Source: Salminus brasiliensis (Eukaryota > Chordata > Actinopteri > Characiformes > Bryconidae). Taken from it: a stretch of DNA of 64,000 bases. Position 1 is the first letter of the stretch. Each line of letters begins with the position of its first letter. The position numbers and the translations under genes were made by a program. Positions 48,807 to 58,199 of the stretch are shown piece by piece. The notes beneath the pieces are model-generated. The model was not told the DNA's origin. It saw only the letters and a program-made list of their open reading frames with translations, and ran no database searches. The stretch lies in assembly GCF_030463535.1 (NCBI RefSeq), contig NC_132898.1, positions 25,269,162 to 25,333,161 on the forward strand, in the 5' to 3' direction.

Positions 48807-50552
48807 CTGGTGAAGAAAGCAGGAAGACATTTAGAAAGTCAATCTTAGGTTTTCCATTTCTCACAAACATAGTTTAGCTACCTTTTTAAGGCAGCAAGGA
48901 AGGCTTCCTACTTTCTCTAGTGCTCTATGATGGAAGTATAACGTTTCCTACACTGGTTAAATGTAGCTTTTAAGCATTTATGAAATTACTATTATAATAC
49001 ATGAAACAACTTTAATATAGCATTGAGAAATACACCTGCCCCCCTACCTCTCTCCAAGATGTCTAATCTGCTGTAAACTAGATGGCACTATACTTTTTCT
49101 GTTCAGATCCTTTAACCTTAAGTGTCAGCCAAAGTCCATCCATTTACTCATTCATTCATCTTCTTATCTCCTTCTGCCTGGTCACAGTTGTCCTGGGTCC
49201 AGAGCCTACCTGGAAACATTGGGCACCAGACAGGAATATCCCCTGGACAGGACACCAGTCCATGGCAGGGTACCTCACACACCCACTCACTCACTTACGC
49301 ACACTTAGGGCCAATTTAGCATAGCCAGTCCATCTACCATATGTATTTTTGCAAGGTAGGAGGACACTGGAGTACTAGGAGAAAACCCACACGAACACAG
49401 GGAGCACAAACTCCTGTCAGACAGCGACCGGAGCGATGTGGATGTCCAATCTAGCATTCTGACAATATCAGCCTGATGCTGATGCCATTATCATCTTGTC
49501 AATGACTAAAAAATAAAAATATAGACACGAGTTTTGTGCGAAACTGGGCCCTATTCACTAAACAGTGCACTACTTTGGGGTTCTGCCAATTTGTAATGGT
49601 GACTGAGAATGAGCTGCAGTTTAAGTGCACTATAACAATCCCACAATGCACCACAATAAATAGTGCACAAACAATGAACCCTAGCTGATCAGGAACACAC
49701 TTCATCACATTTCTTGGTTTGAAGATCCGTCTGCAGCTTCTCTGAGGAAGACGGACATTCAGGCAGTGTTTATGACCGTAATCAGGTCTCCGAAATCGCT
49801 GACTACCTTGTTGTCTTCCCTATAAAGTGCTTAGCATGTAGGGGACACTACTGAATAGGGCACAACATAGGTACTTGTACTGTTCACAGTTGTTTGGAGA
49901 TAAAATATGTATTTTCATCAATCAAACCCTTAGTAACTAGTACAAAATCGATCAAACTTTTGATCACTTGATCACTAAACCTGAAAATGTATCGGATCGT
50001 CACACCCCCACAAACTACAGTCAGTCACACTGAGCTGCACCCTGGAAAAACAGGAAGCAGTTAGACAGAGCTGTCTATCTATACTATAAAGGCTCAACGA
50101 GGAATCTTCAGCTTTAGAAAAACTGCTGTAAGATTTAAGACTAAGATTTACAGTCCATCACAACCCAAAACCGTGTAGCTAAATATCTTACAATAGCTGC
50201 CCTCCGCTTTGTTTACGCTGTCTGTCAACTTGGCTTAGGTTGTCTAGCGCTAGCTAGCTGCCTAGCTAACACCACCAAGCTGAACTGGGCGACGACTTGT
50301 CCTGTAAAGAAAACGTGTACGTTCACTCTCCACCGCCGCTGTTATGCATTAAATAGAGACACGGAAAAGCTGCAAACACATCTAGACTTCTGAATGAATC
50401 GAGAACATCAAGAACATCTCACCTAAAACCAGCGTTACTTTATCAGCCACTCCTCGTATGCTAACAGAGCTAGCTAGCTAGCTAGCACTACGGCTATACC
50501 AGCAGACGGGCGTTTGAACGCCTCGCAAGCTCCAGATTTTCAGTAAACTCAC
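48807..50552. other. brk1 intron 1
   Basis: A 1.75-kb intron. Around 49180-49450 the sequence resembles a decayed dispersed repeat (CAGGACACCAGTCCATGGCAGGG, CACACTTAGGGCCAATTTAG, GGAGAAAACCCACACGAACA), a string of words common in fish genomes. The part nearest exon 1 (50200-50550) is GC-richer with TAGC repeats (GAGCTAGCTAGCTAGCTAGC at about 50468). No exon seen. Confidence 0.55.
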
Positions 50553-50670
50553 CGAACGAGTTGAGGAAATCGGCTATTTTCTTGATGCTGCTGGTAATAA
50601 CCTCGATGTATTCGCGATTTGCCCAATCCTGGTGAATTTCTCTCTGGACTGGATCCTCCTGTCCGGCCAT
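50553..50670 (-). CDS. brk1: brk1 exon 1 (residues 1-39), WAVE complex subunit BRICK1
   Basis: The ATG at 50670 in a strong context (ATCAAAATGG) opens [20 protein letters not shown], then [19 protein letters not shown]. The donor TTCG|GTGAGT is in phase 1. With exons 2 and 3 the product is 75 residues, the standard length, and appears essentially identical to mammalian BRK1. BRK1 is the smallest subunit of the five-protein WAVE regulatory complex, which relays Rac signals to Arp2/3 for actin branching in the cytoplasm. The upstream 80 bp (50671-50750) is GC-rich with GGCGCCGCC-like boxes and is a plausible TATA-less promoter. Confidence 0.97.
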
Positions 50671-50769
50671 TTTGATCTACAGATGCTGCTGCGTTTGTTG
50701 TAGTTGCTCAGCGGCGCCGCCTGCAGTCAAGAATGAGGGAAACGGTGTCATTCGGGACAGTCTATGATC

Positions 50770-50801
<32 letters not shown>
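50770..50801. repeat. ATA/AAT trinucleotide microsatellite
   Basis: About ten AAT units, about 100 bp upstream of the brk1 start codon, so possibly inside the promoter region. Confidence 0.95.
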
Positions 50802-51309
50802 CCTAAAAATACAGCAGCTTTTCACGATAAAACTGCTAAAAGTAAATTTTAGATGCCTGTAATAATGGCAAATTTTACATACTAGTAAAAGTCTATTAAT
50901 ACTACTATGAATAAAATAAAATAAAAAATACTAGCATATTAATTTTTAACATAAATATGTAAATTAGGTGTTTTAAATTAGCTAGGCTAACCTCACGTAT
51001 TTTTTTAAACGAAAATAATTTCAGTGTACTGTAGCTATAACTAGCTAACGGTTTTACCGTTAACTTAGCTATAGCTAGCTAACTAGCCTAGTTATCTATC
51101 TTTCCAATGGCCCTCTGTGGTAAGTTACCACAGACAACTGCACAGTGTTAACAGGTTGTGGTAAGTAAGTGTACATTTTAATGACTTAGATTATTGCTAT
51201 TACAGTCTGTGTTCAGTCCAGGTCCAGCTAATGCAGGATCACTGATGATAAGGTTAGCTTAGCATAGACAAACGTCATAGCTATCTAGCTTATATGTATT
51301 AATACAATG

Positions 51310-51650
51310 TATGAAGCGCCAGCTTGATGCTCTGCTGAAGAAAAGCCCAGCCTGGCCAGACCAGGATTTCAGGTGGTCTGAAATGCTCTTCGATGGTCAA
51401 ATTTGTTGGTATTTGATGGTTTTGTTAATCCACCAGCATGGCCATACTGGTAAACCAGTATGGAGATGCTGCCATACTGGTAAACCAGTATGACTAAGCT
51501 ATATAGCTAGATGCCCATCATGATGGTTTACCAGTATGAGCAGGTTGACCAGCATGACCAGATTGTTGATGGACCAGCTAATTCATCAAACTCATCAACA
51601 CATAAGAGCTAAGCTGGTTAACCAACCAAGAAAAAGCTGGTCCTAAGCTG
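51310..51650. repeat. Palindromic 'ACTGGTAAACCAGT' repeat cluster
   Basis: CATACTGGTAAACCAGTATG occurs at about 51443-51462 and again at 51473-51492 as part of a 30-bp tandem duplication, with a half copy (GGTTTACCAGTATG) near 51520. Each is a near-perfect palindrome (9-bp arms around AA). Flanking words (CAGCCTGGCCAGACCAG, CAGCATGACCAG, TTAACCAACCA, AAGCTGGTCCTAAGCTG) are variants of the same CTGGT/ACCAG theme. Confidence 0.7.
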
Positions 51651-51787
51651 AATATTTCAACAGGTGGGTCACCAGACAAGCATCAAGTTTAGTACAAATT
51701 CACAGAATAACCACAAGAGACCAAACACAGCATTTTTTTCATTGTTAGTTAGTGTTTTCATAACTAAAGATTGTTGTTGACATCTTG

Positions 51788-52032
51788 ATGGCTAGATTAA
51801 TGTCAGCCCAGCTGAGACAGTGTAGGAAAGGCCTTGTGGCAGCCTTGGACCAGGCAACTCAAGATACTCCTGAGGATGAATACTGCTCACCTGCTTCACC
51901 CAGCATCTCCGAACCTGTTATTTATGTCTCACCTCAATTCCTTAATGGCCATCCTAATATCCTTCATGACTGCAGCCTTGGCCTGATGTCCTATAATGTG
52001 ATGTTTAGACACTCAGACAGAGCTGATTGCAG
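51788..52032 (+). CDS. Unrecognised gene, exon 1 (residues 1-82)
   Basis: Starts at ATG 51788 (an in-frame TAA lies 27 nt upstream) and reads MARLMSAQLRQCRKGLVAAL, then an Asp/Glu/Pro-rich piece and SPASPSISEPVIYVSP. I end it at TGCAG|GTGTAC (phase 2), because this phase joins correctly with the two downstream exons. Met5 is an alternative start. I do not recognise the protein. There is no signal peptide; the first 20 residues look like an amphipathic basic helix. It lies 1.1 kb from the divergently transcribed brk1. Confidence 0.6.
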
Positions 52033-52139
52033 GTGTACAGGGTGGGTATACTTTAATAACTTTAATTATAGTATATGCTCTGTTTGTCTTCAACATGTCT
52101 TAACACCGCCAATCATTATCCATGCACTCTGTGGCTTAG

Positions 52140-52198
52140 GCAGGGATCGAGACAGAAGTCTGAAGCTGATGTGTCACAGGATTGGCCTGGAGTGCTTG
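52140..52198 (+). CDS. Unrecognised gene, exon 2 (residues 82-102)
   Basis: Proposed 59-nt exon between the acceptor GTGGCTTAG and the donor CTTG|GTTAGT. In the frame set by exon 1 it reads QGSRQKSEADVSQDWPGVL, and its phases (2 in, 1 out) fit both neighbours exactly. Another frame is also open, so this small exon is the weakest part of the model. Introns would be 107 and 299 bp. Confidence 0.5.
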
Positions 52199-52497
52199 GT
52201 TAGTATGATCTCTGTACAAAATAATTCGCTGATACTGCATAATTAGTAGGTGATAAATACTTTGTTAATACCAAATTATTAGTTATTAGTTGAATAATTA
52301 GTAGATTCTAAGAAATTAATATGTACTAATAGAATAAGGCTGGGGTTCAAGAGGTCAAGACTATATTGTATTTAGTTTCAAAAGTTTGACTTCTACAAAG
52401 TTAAGATTCACTAAACAAGGCCAGGGATTTATGGAGGTCAGGAATGATGTTCTGCTGCAGTTTTGTTATTCTCCCTATTCTTGTTTGTTTCCTGAAG

Positions 52498-52760
52498 AGA
52501 CCTCCAGCATGCAGACTTTGGAGGAGCTTGTAGCAAAGCTGGAGTTTGAGAATGAGCTGAACCGAGTATGCAGCAAGCTTAGACCGACCATGGACACAGA
52601 GTCGCCACCAACGCTTGGCAGGGGTCACAGCACAGGAAGTGCAGACAGCGGAGTAGAGGAAGTTGATGGCGAAGGAGACGCTGAGGGTGAGGAAGATGAG
52701 CACACTGGCCTGCTGGACACGGTTTTGGAGATGGAGCAAGACTATGATCTCCACTACTAG
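52498..52760 (+). CDS. Unrecognised gene, exon 3 (residues 102-188, stop)
   Basis: The acceptor is a strong pyrimidine tract ending CTTGTTTGTTTCCTGAAG; exon phase 1. It reads ETSSMQTLEELVAKLEFENE and LNRVCSKLR, a leucine-rich stretch with coiled-coil character, then GHSTGSADSGVEEVDG and a strongly acidic run (about residues 152-166, mostly Glu, Asp and Gly), ending LDTVLEMEQDYDLHY. An AATAAA lies 79 nt after the stop. The full model gives 188 residues with a basic N-terminus and an acidic C-terminus, and no transmembrane segment. Codon use and splice signals look genuine, but I can assign no function. Confidence 0.75.
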
Positions 52761-52838
52761 TTACACAGGGGTCAGGGTTATTTCCCTTGTGTAGAGCGTA
52801 TGAGAAATGGACTTTAGGCTCTCATTCAGTCATAAAAC

Positions 52839-52844
52839 AATAAA
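52839..52844 (+). terminator. Poly(A) signal candidate for the unrecognised gene
   Basis: AATAAA 79 nt downstream of the stop codon. Further AATAAA hexamers occur near 53178 and 53236, so the 3' end may vary. Confidence 0.5.
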
Positions 52845-53734
52845 TAGCCTTTTTAATATAATAGACAAACCACATGTGACTGAAAACCACAAATACACAT
52901 ACACATTTTCCATTAGTCATAAATGAAAATGGTCACATGTTTACCCACAAGGATTTAGTCTGCCATTAGTCTCATCTTCTACCACCTTCAAGCGTGACTC
53001 AGGCTGTGTGCATTACTAACACTGTAAAAACACTGCTCTGCCTAACTGCATGTTTATTTAATCCGATTTTTAAAGAAGCTTATAGAGAAAGAAATATATA
53101 TTTGATATCCTTTTTTAAACTCATAATTTATACTTAGTTGTACATACTGTGTACATAACTGTACATACACATGCACTAATAAATCCATCTATAAACTGTA
53201 CACAACGTATGAAACTTGTAATTGCCACATTTTAAATAAACAAAATCAAGGATCTGTGTGCAATGCTGGAGACCTATGACACAGTGGTACCTTTGCCAGT
53301 CTATTATGTAAATCGTGACATATGCTATGCATGAACTAGCTGATCAAGAATAGCAATGCGAGGCTGGCCTCGAGGGAGGCTTTGAATGTTCTGAACATAT
53401 TCTGAGTCTGCAGTTAAAACAGCTGATGCAACATGCAAGCCTGACCAGCTTGTCTCAGTAACTAATCTTTTACCTTTATTTTGGCACTTACTGGTTATCA
53501 AGATTAAGCTTTTCAATAGCATCTTATCTTTACTTGTAAGTAATATTACAACACACACAGCACAAAGACACTGCTGTCAGGCATGCAGTGTCAGGACTTA
53601 TGTAAGTAACTGGATAAGCTGCTGTAAAATTTTGACATGGTATAAAGCAATATATATATATATATATATATTATGTAATATAATCTAATATAATATAAAT
53701 AAACATATATATAGCAGTTCTATTGTAGTTCTAC

Positions 53735-53945
53735 TGCTAACTCTACAGTTCTACTGCTCCATAGCTCAATGCTAGAGGGCTTTGCACCTAGTCCAGACCT
53801 GTCATCAGGCATGGTGACGATAGGTTTATGTTGATCTGCTCCAGAGAGTCCTATTCTGTTGGCATTTGCACATCTGTAGAGTTACTTAAAATAGCTGAAT
53901 GCTAATTAGAAGGGGTGTTCACAAACATTTGGACATTCAGTGCAT
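53735..53945 (+). mobile_element. Tc1-type MITE, copy H (right half)
   Basis: Begins at CAGTTCTACTGCTCCATAGC then TCAATGCTAG. It has CATCAGGCATGGTGACGATA, CTGCTCCAGAGAGTCCTATT, and GAATGCTAATTAGAAGGGGT followed by the right terminus TTCACAAACATTTGGACATT. The left half is missing. A TA microsatellite (53650-53672) lies immediately upstream. Confidence 0.78.
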
Positions 53946-54446
53946 ATATGTACACACAGTATGTGCTAATGTCTTATATGTGTTATGCATATAGTATATG
54001 TATGCCACAATACCCATATTTTATCTTTAAACATACTATGGTTTAAAATGAGCAATGCACACACTCTACTACCCCACAGGGAGACACACACAGCTAGCAG
54101 TGTGAGTGTGTGCTGTTTAGTAATAGATCTGTCACAGGATTGGATCAGATTCATTCTCTTTTCCCTCAGATATCCCATCCAGCATTTTATGCTGATATCG
54201 GCCCAGTGCTATACCCATTATTAGCAATATGCTATCTCTGCATGGAAGAGGTCACCAAGCCTTTTCTTAAACCTAATCTTAAGTCAACCTGATCCTTTCA
54301 GTTAGAACGGCACCTGTAACACAGCAGCAAATGAGGGAAAAGTGAACCTTTGTGGTTTGCTTTAAACGCTCTCCCTTTTTTGACACACCAACCATCTCTT
54401 GTCAAGGTAAAGAAAAAAAGGAGAACAGTTTTTTCACTCTGGAATG

Positions 54447-54452
54447 TTTATT
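54447..54452 (-). terminator. gpx1: gpx1 poly(A) signal
   Basis: AATAAA on the minus strand (inside CCAAATAAACATTCC), 83 nt beyond the SECIS core and 293 nt after the stop codon. Confidence 0.65.
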
Positions 54453-54534
54453 TGGTTTTAGACAGCTGGACGGTAGAGCTGAGCTCTGCTGGACGTGGCT
54501 AAATTACCCCTATTAGCAACAGGCATTTACATTT

Positions 54535-54579
54535 TCATCAGACACCCCCCTCATTGCGGATTTCAAGAGGTGCCTTCAT
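54535..54579 (-). promoter_or_regulatory. gpx1: gpx1 SECIS element (3' UTR)
   Basis: On the minus strand, ATGA (54579-54576) begins a quartet/stem. GGCACCTC pairs with GGGGTGTC (8 bp, G-U pairs included) around an apical loop with the AAA motif 12 nt after ATGA, and the 3' strand returns to TGATGA at 54540-54535. Distance and motifs fit a eukaryotic SECIS, which recruits SBP2 and the Sec elongation factor to decode the in-frame TGA. It lies 166 nt after the stop codon. The pairing was done by eye. Confidence 0.85.
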
Positions 54580-54744
54580 TGAGTAAACAGTCTGAGAAAC
54601 AGTTGCACTCTAGCCAAGTCAGCAAAGTCAGCCGCAATTAAACTGCCCACAGAGGTGGTGGCCACAAGTGATAGGACAGGGGTAGATGTTTACTGCCCCT
54701 ATCTCTAGCCCACACACCTCCAGCAGGCCCAGTGACAGGCCAGT

Positions 54745-55095
54745 TTACTTTGCTTTCTTCAGGAGCTCCTTGATGTCGGCTTCAATGTCGCTGGTCAGGA
54801 AGTTCCTGCTGTAGCGTTTGAACGGCTCGCCATCTGGACAGATCAGGAACTTCTCAAAATTCCACGAGACGTCGTTCCTGCAGACCGGGCTCCAGATAAT
54901 GAACTTGGGGTCTGTCATCAAGGCCATGGCGTTGTCACTGGGGAAAGGAAGCTTCTCTTTCAGGAACACAAAAAGGGGATGGGCGTCCTTTCCGTTCACC
55001 TCAACCTTCTCCAGCAGTTGGAAGCGGGGCTCGAAGCCATTCCCTGGACGCACATACTTCAGGCAATTGAGGATTTCTTCGTTCTTGCCATTCTC
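54745..55095 (-). CDS. gpx1: gpx1 exon 2 (residues 76-191, stop)
   Basis: The acceptor TTTGCCTCAACCAG precedes GAG-AAT-GGC in phase 0. It contains [18 protein letters not shown], the loop around [10 protein letters not shown], and [16 protein letters not shown] with the catalytic Trp153 and Asn154. It ends [11 protein letters not shown] and TAA. The length after splicing (191 codons including Sec) fits fish cytosolic GPX1. The spacing of Sec40 to Trp153 is 113 residues, as in the mammalian enzyme. Confidence 0.97.
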   Translation of the reverse strand, partial: ENGKNEEILNCLKYVRPGNGFEPRFQLLEKVEVNGKDAHPLFVFLKEKLPFPSDNAMALMTDPKFIIWSPVCRNDVSWNFEKFLICPDGEPFKRYSRNFLTSDIEADIKELLKKAK

Positions 55096-55944
55096 CTGGT
55101 TGAGGCAAATGAAACAAGAGCATTGAGCATTCTCGCAACTCAGTAGGCTGTTATTCCAAAACCTCAGTGACCTAAGCACCCATTACAGAATGCCCAGGAG
55201 CCCTCATTATCAAGTTACACACAGTCATGATGATGAAACCAACAGTCAGTGTGCAGGTCTACCACCTTTATATTTACCAGCACAGGAGCGTCCAGTCCTA
55301 TTCCAGCACCTTGTACTTCAACAGTGTAGGACAGGGGTTTTCATTCTCATCACAGAGGGCTGCTTTCTAGCCCTGGGGCTGGTAGTGTCAATACTATGCC
55401 AATATTTTCTTTTCTTTCATGAGCCATGCTTTTTTCAGTATTGCCTGCCTTTGTTTAACCGTTCAACCGTTCAGTAGTACAACTGGTCTCATTCATTATT
55501 CAGACACTATTCGGAACTATAAGACTATATGAATTATAAAAATACATATTCTGAATTATCAGATGCTTTCTGAATGATCAAACATTTTTGCAATAATTAA
55601 ACACCTTCCGAATTATCAGGCATTTTCGGAATAATGAGACTTTTCCTAAAGGAGCATACATTTTTGGAATAATCAGACATTAATTTTCTAAATTATTAGA
55701 CATTTTTTGAATGATCAGAAGCTTTCTGAATTCTTAGATCATTTCTAAATTATTAAACACCTTCAGAATTATACATAATATTATAAAAATAATAATCAGG
55801 CACTTTCTGAATTATTAGGCATTTTATATTCTGAATTTTCAGATCTGACAATGCTTCCAAAATTCAGACTCTCACAAGAACCCTTCCGACCACTGGGAAC
55901 TGGGAAGTTCACAGGCATGTAAGCAAAGTCTAAAGTGGACCCAC
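55096..55944. repeat. gpx1 intron with decayed 'TTCTGAATTATCAGACA' minisatellite
   Basis: The single 849-bp intron. Between about 55490 and 55865 a roughly 20-bp unit with core TTTCTGAATTATCAGRCATT recurs about 15 times with heavy decay (GAATAATCAGACA, AAATTATTAGACA, GAATGATCAGA). The 55190-55480 part has no recognisable structure. Confidence 0.7.
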
Positions 55945-56169
55945 CTGGTGGCCGAACTGGTTGCAGGGCACTCCCAGCACCACGAGCCCCTTGTCCGAGT
56001 AGTTGGCATGGAGCTCGTTCATCTGAGTGTAGTCCCTGACCGTCGTGCCTCAGAGAGACGCCACATTTTCAATTAGTACAACTTTACCTTTGAGCGAGGA
56101 AAAGTAGAAAAGGTCTCCAGACAGGAGTCTGGCTGACAGGTCGTAAAACTTTTTGATATTCCCGGCCAT
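55945..56169 (-). CDS. gpx1: gpx1 exon 1 (residues 1-75, Sec at codon 40)
   Basis: The ATG at 56169 opens [20 protein letters not shown]. Codon 40 is TGA (56052-56050) in NVASL[15 protein letters not shown], the universal GPX active site, so the TGA encodes selenocysteine and not stop. Gln75 of the catalytic tetrad is the last codon of the exon, before CAG|GTGGGT. The enzyme reduces hydrogen peroxide and soluble lipid hydroperoxides with glutathione in cytosol and mitochondria. The family works as a homotetramer. Automatic ORF callers would split this exon at the TGA. Fish often have two gpx1 paralogues; I cannot tell which this is. Confidence 0.97.
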
Positions 56170-56310
56170 GCTGACGGAGAGCTAAGCGCGAAAATGCGCA
56201 GAGTGGAACGCTTCCTTCTTTTCTACCTCAGGTTCAGACTGAAGTCACGGGGCGGAGCTTCACACAGGAACTGCAGCGGCACTGTCCAGAGACACACGTT
56301 TCTCTATTAG
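56170..56310 (-). promoter_or_regulatory. gpx1: Probable gpx1 promoter / 5' UTR
   Basis: The only unique sequence between the gpx1 ATG and the minisatellite. On the minus strand it contains AAGCTCCGCCCCGTGACTTC (a GC box next to GTGAC) about 80 nt upstream of the ATG and several CpGs. No TATA box is obvious. Confidence 0.5.
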
Positions 56311-57622
56311 AAACACCCAACACTGTTATACCACCCAACACTGTAATAACACCCAACACTGTAATACCACCCAACACTGTAATACCACCCCAACACTGTA
56401 ATACCACCCCAACACTGTAATACCACCCCAACACTGTAATAACACCCAACACTGTAATACCACCCAACACTGTAATACCACCCCAACACTGTAATAACAC
56501 CCCAACACTGTAATAACACCCAACACTGTAATAACACCCCACACTGTAATAACACCCAACACTGTAATACCACCCAACACTGTAATACCACCCCAACACT
56601 GTAATAACACCCCAACACTGTAATAACACCCAACACTGTAATAACACCCAACACTGTAATACCACCCCAACACTGTAATAACACCCAACACTGTAATACC
56701 ACCCAACACTGTAATACCACCCCAACACTGTAATACCACCCAACACTGTAATAACACCCAACACTGTAATACCATCCCAACACTGTAATAACACCCAACA
56801 CTGTAATACCACCCCAACACTGTAATACCACCCAACACTGTAATACCACCCAACACTGTAATACCACCCCAACACTGTAATACCACCCAACACTGTAATA
56901 CCACCCCAACACTGTAATAACACCCAACACTGTAATACCAACCAACACTGTAATAACACCCCAACACTGTAATAACACCCAACACTGTAATACCACCCAA
57001 CACTGTAATACCACCCCAACACTGTAATACCACCCCAACACTGTAATACCACCCAACACTGTAATACCACCCCAACACTGTAATACCACCCAACACTGTA
57101 ATACCACCCCAACACTGTAATACCACCCCAACACTGTAATACCACCCAACACTGTAATACCACCCCAACACTGTAATAACACCCAACACTGTAATACCAC
57201 CCAACACTGTAATAACACCCAACACTGTAATACCACCCCAACACTGTAATACCACCCAACACTGTAATAACACCCAACACTGTAATACCACCCCAACACT
57301 GTAATACCACCCCAACACTGTAATACCACCCAACACTGTAATAACACCCAACACTGTAATACCACTCAACACTGTAATACCACCCCAACACTGTAATACC
57401 ACCCAACACTGTAATACCACCCAACACTGTAATAACACCCAACACTGTAATACCACCCCAACACTGTAATAACACCCAACACTGTAATAACACCCAACAC
57501 TGTAATACCACCCCAACACTGTAATACCACCCAACACTGTAATAACACCCAACACTGTAATACCACCCCAACACTGTAATACCACCCCAACACTGTAATA
57601 CCACCCCAACACTGTAATAACA
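56311..57622. repeat. 18/19-bp minisatellite abutting gpx1
   Basis: About 70 head-to-tail copies of CACCCAACACTGTAATAC with two common variable sites: CCC or CCCC (18- or 19-bp unit), and TAATACC or TAATAAC at the junction. Rare variants include TGTTATACC (first unit), TACCATCCC, TACCAACC, TACCACTC and CACCCCACACTG. The array begins 142 bp upstream of the gpx1 start codon. On the minus strand all three frames are free of stops for most of the array (up to 463 codons of VLQCW/ITVLG/YYSVG), because the unit contains no stop in any frame in that direction. It is not a gene. Confidence 0.97.
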
Positions 57623-57894
57623 CACAGATATGTCATATAATTATGCACCTAATACATGATCTTGACCATTAATATAGTAATCTAATGCTTATTACATGAT
57701 TTCGAATTTATTACAGTTTCAGTCGATTATATTTTATTAATAAAGAGCTTTATTACATTATTGGTTTTGGTAATACTTCTGAGATGGTTGAGTGATTTTT
57801 TTTTTAAGTTTGGGATTATTACACACACACATGAAAATGATTAAAAGTCAGTGTAAAAATATTGTGAAGAGAAAGTGTCACATTCATTCATCTC

Positions 57895-57895
<1 letters not shown>

Positions 57896-57941
<46 letters not shown>
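57896..57941. repeat. Compound TA-GA microsatellite
   Basis: About ten TA units run directly into about fourteen GA units. Fifty bp later follows a (CA)n tract (57988-58040). Confidence 0.96.
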
Positions 57942-57942
<1 letters not shown>

Positions 57943-57986
57943 CTAAGCTGCCTGTGCCATCTGTTTTTGACGTGTTTAATTGCTGT

Positions 57987-57987
<1 letters not shown>

Positions 57988-58040
<53 letters not shown>
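57988..58040. repeat. CA microsatellite
   Basis: About 26 uninterrupted CA dinucleotides in the interval between gpx1 and the TEX264-like gene. Confidence 0.97.
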
Positions 58041-58042
<2 letters not shown>

Positions 58043-58199
58043 CAACCCCTACTGTCGTTTTGGACGCGCACGTTTAGAACAACAATTTAAGCTGGCAGAG
58101 GCTGCGCAACATATACGCAACTTAAATGATCATATTATACTATCCATTGTTCAAATGTGCAGTATTCAACAATGTCAGGCAATATTTGAAATAGTATAA

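Noticed and set aside
56311-57622. Possible CRISPR array
   Set aside because: Units are 18-19 bp, contiguous, with no unique spacers, in a vertebrate genome; it is a minisatellite.
56234-57648. Minus-strand open frames of 463, 440 and 352 codons
   Set aside because: These are translations of the 18/19-bp minisatellite in all three frames (VLQCW, ITVLG, YYSVG). The repeat lacks stops in that direction.
57792-58199. 135-codon open frame crossing TA, GA and CA tracts, with a protein-like C-terminal 50 residues
   Set aside because: Half of it is microsatellite. The last part (RARLEQQFKLAEAAQHIRNL) looks plausible but has no exon borders, no recognised family and no continuity with neighbouring genes.
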